Positions 5,423-6,796 of a DNA stretch of 6,796 nucleotides are shown in pieces. The DNA lies in assembly GCA_002298155.1 (NCBI GenBank), contig DBME01000038.1:156-6951 (forward strand). Direction: 5' to 3'. Source of the DNA: Holophagaceae bacterium UBA706 (GTDB lineage: Bacteria > Acidobacteriota > Holophagae > Holophagales > Holophagaceae). Every line of letters starts with the position of its first letter. Within the stretch, counting starts at the first letter, position 1. A program made the translations under genes and the position numbers. Under the pieces are notes generated by a model. It had not been told where the DNA came from, did no database searches, and was given only the letters and a program-made list of their open reading frames with translations.

Positions 5423-6796
5423 ATGAACGCAATGACCGCGACGGATAAACCCGCGCCGCCCAAGGGCCAGCCCAAGGGATTGTGGGTCCTGATCTTCACC
5501 GAGACCTGGGAGCGCTGCAGCCACTACGGCATGCGCGCCATCCTCATGCTGTACCTCACGGCCCCGGTGGCCAAGGGCGGGCTAGAGCTGGATAAGCAGC
5601 ATGCAGGGCTCCTGTTCGGGGGCTACATGCTGGCCATCTACCTGTTCGCCTTGTCCGGCGGCCAGATCGCGGACCGCTTCCTGGGCGCCAAGCGGACCAT
5701 CGTCCTGGGCGGCCTCCTCATCGCTTCGGGCCAGCTGCTTCTGCAGGTGCGCAGCCTCAACGGGCTCATCGCCAGCCTGGTGCTCATCGCCGTGGGCACC
5801 TGCCTGCTCAAGCCCAACGTCAGTGCCTCGGTGGGCCGCCTCTACACCAAGGATGATCCCCGGCGCGATGGCGCTTTCACATATGAGTACATGGGCATCA
5901 ACCTGGGGGCCATGATTGCCCCCATCTTTGTGGGTTTCATGGCCGAGCACAAGTCCTTCATCGCCTTCCTGAACATGATAGGCCTCCATAGCAAGACAGG
6001 CTGGTCCTGGGCCTTCGGGTTGACGGGCTTGGGCATGCTGGCGGGCCTCCTCAACTTTGTCCTTCGCCGCCACCTCGTGGTGGACGTGAACCTGGCCGAA
6101 GGCGAGAAAGAACCGGCTCCCAAGGGACTCCCCTTCCTTGGGGTAATCCTTGCGTTCCTGCTGCTGGCGGCGTGGATGGTCATCGGCGGGAAGTCCTGGC
6201 AAATCCAGCTCCTCTGTGGGGCCGCAGCCTCCCTCGGGATCATGAGCGCCGTCTCCTGGCTGCTCAAGGCGGGGATCATCCAGGGGCGCTCAACGGCCTC
6301 TGCAAACGTGGCCGCCTCGGGCGAACCCATCGGCCCGCCCTCCCTCAGCAACGAGGATGTCAAGCGCCTGGGTGTCGTCGGCATGATGCTGATCTTCAGC
6401 ATGACGTTCTGGGCGGTGTTCCAGCAGGCCGGCACCAGCCTCACGCTCTTCGCAAAGGATTACACCAACCGGTGGATTTTCGGATTCGAGATTCCGGCGT
6501 CCTGGTTCCAGTCCGTGAACGCCACTGGCATCGTGCTTCTGGGTTCGGTGTTTGCGTGGCTGTGGACCCGCCGCGCCGGCAAGTGGCCCAGCAGCCCCGT
6601 GAAGTTCGCCCTGGCCTTGCTCTTCGCGGCGCTGGGGTTCTACCTCCTCGTGCCCGCCTCCAACCTCGCCCAGGCCGTTCCCGGCCATGTGACGCCGGTG
6701 AGCATGGGCTGGCTGGGCGGTGTCTACCTCATGCACACCATCGGCGAGCTGTGCCTGTCCCCTGTGGGCCTGAGCTACGTCTCCCGCTTGGCCCCC
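5423..6796 (+). CDS. POT/PTR2-family proton-coupled oligopeptide transporter, C-terminus cut by window edge
   Basis: Reading from the ATG at 5423 gives 458 codons, open to the window edge. It is a polytopic major-facilitator protein of the POT family, which imports di- and tripeptides with protons across the inner membrane. Signatures seen in order: the TM1 ExxER motif at E27-E30-R31; G-G-Q-I-A-D-R-F-L-G at 79-88; a TM4 lysine, K130, in L-L-K-P-N; the TM5 signature F-T-Y-E-Y-M-G-I-N-L-G at 152-162; the TM7 segment F-W-A-V-F-Q-Q at 329-335; and G-E-L-C-L-S-P-V-G-L-S at 441-451 in a late helix. Most members are about 450-520 aa, so probably little beyond the last helices is missing. Two oddities: the usual ExxERxxYYG reads E-T-W-E-R-C-S-H-Y-G, with His at 34, and the usual F-E-Q in TM7 reads F-Q-Q, with Gln at 334. 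GGAG at 5413-5416 supports the start. Codon use is slightly less G/C-ending than in the peptidase gene; CTA, ATA and TCA occur. It may supply the cell with peptides made by extracellular peptidases. Confidence 0.95.
   Translation, partial: MNAMTATDKPAPPKGQPKGLWVLIFTETWERCSHYGMRAILMLYLTAPVAKGGLELDKQHAGLLFGGYMLAIYLFALSGGQIADRFLGAKRTIVLGGLLIASGQLLLQVRSLNGLIASLVLIAVGTCLLKPNVSASVGRLYTKDDPRRDGAFTYEYMGINLGAMIAPIFVGFMAEHKSFIAFLNMIGLHSKTGWSWAFGLTGLGMLAGLLNFVLRRHLVVDVNLAEGEKEPAPKGLPFLGVILAFLLLAAWMVIGGKSWQIQLLCGAAASLGIMSAVSWLLKAGIIQGRSTASANVAASGEPIGPPSLSNEDVKRLGVVGMMLIFSMTFWAVFQQAGTSLTLFAKDYTNRWIFGFEIPASWFQSVNATGIVLLGSVFAWLWTRRAGKWPSSPVKFALALLFAALGFYLLVPASNLAQAVPGHVTPVSMGWLGGVYLMHTIGELCLSPVGLSYVSRLAP

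Noticed and set aside
5582..6444. Minus-strand open frames of about 200 codons opposite the POT transporter gene
   Set aside because: They lie antisense to a protein with multiple POT signatures, and their products show no domains and have shadow-type composition.
1..6796. A defence system, mobile element, CRISPR array or biosynthetic cluster
   Set aside because: No transposase, integrase, regularly spaced repeats, flanking direct repeats or defence-type gene sets were seen. The lone FkbM methyltransferase has no partner biosynthetic genes, and the CPBP protease has no bacteriocin gene beside it within the window.

Overview
The window is GC-rich chromosomal DNA with strongly G/C-ending codons. 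It carries five protein-coding genes and only short intergenic gaps (4 to 113 bp). I see no rRNA, tRNA, CRISPR array, insertion sequence or phage gene. The gene set is a secreted Tricorn-type S41 peptidase, a CPBP membrane protease, a DinB/YfiT protein, an FkbM methyltransferase and a POT peptide transporter. With the base composition, this fits a free-living Gram-negative heterotroph. My best guess is Acidobacteriota (Holophaga/Geothrix-like), but that is inference from gene style, not a sequence match.

Layout from left to right. Positions 1-633 (minus strand) hold a CPBP-family intramembrane protease whose C-terminal end runs off the window. An 80-bp divergent region (634-713) follows, with candidate promoters facing both ways. 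Positions 714-3965 (plus) encode a 1083-aa exported Tricorn-like peptidase with two beta-propellers, a PDZ domain and an S41 catalytic core whose His/Ser/Glu residues are all present. After 44 bp, 4010-4813 (plus) encodes an FkbM-type methyltransferase. A perfect 10-bp GC hairpin at that junction includes the methyltransferase start codon. Converging on it with only 4 bp between stop codons is a DinB/YfiT-like protein (4818-5309, minus). Its last codons double as a UUCG hairpin that could end transcription of the methyltransferase. Positions 5310-5422 are a relatively AT-rich divergent regulatory region. From 5423 to the right edge (plus) runs a POT/PTR2 proton-coupled oligopeptide transporter, cut off at its C-terminus.

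The theme I can defend is peptide scavenging. The exported Tricorn homologue would trim peptides outside the cytoplasm, and the POT carrier would import di- and tripeptides. The two are not in one operon, so this link is inferred. The CPBP protease, FkbM enzyme and DinB protein have no evident link to it. I found no convincing new multi-gene system. The more interesting points are local: the hairpin over the FkbM start codon, the hairpin shared by the DinB coding end and the FkbM 3' end, and substitutions at normally conserved transporter and peptidase positions.
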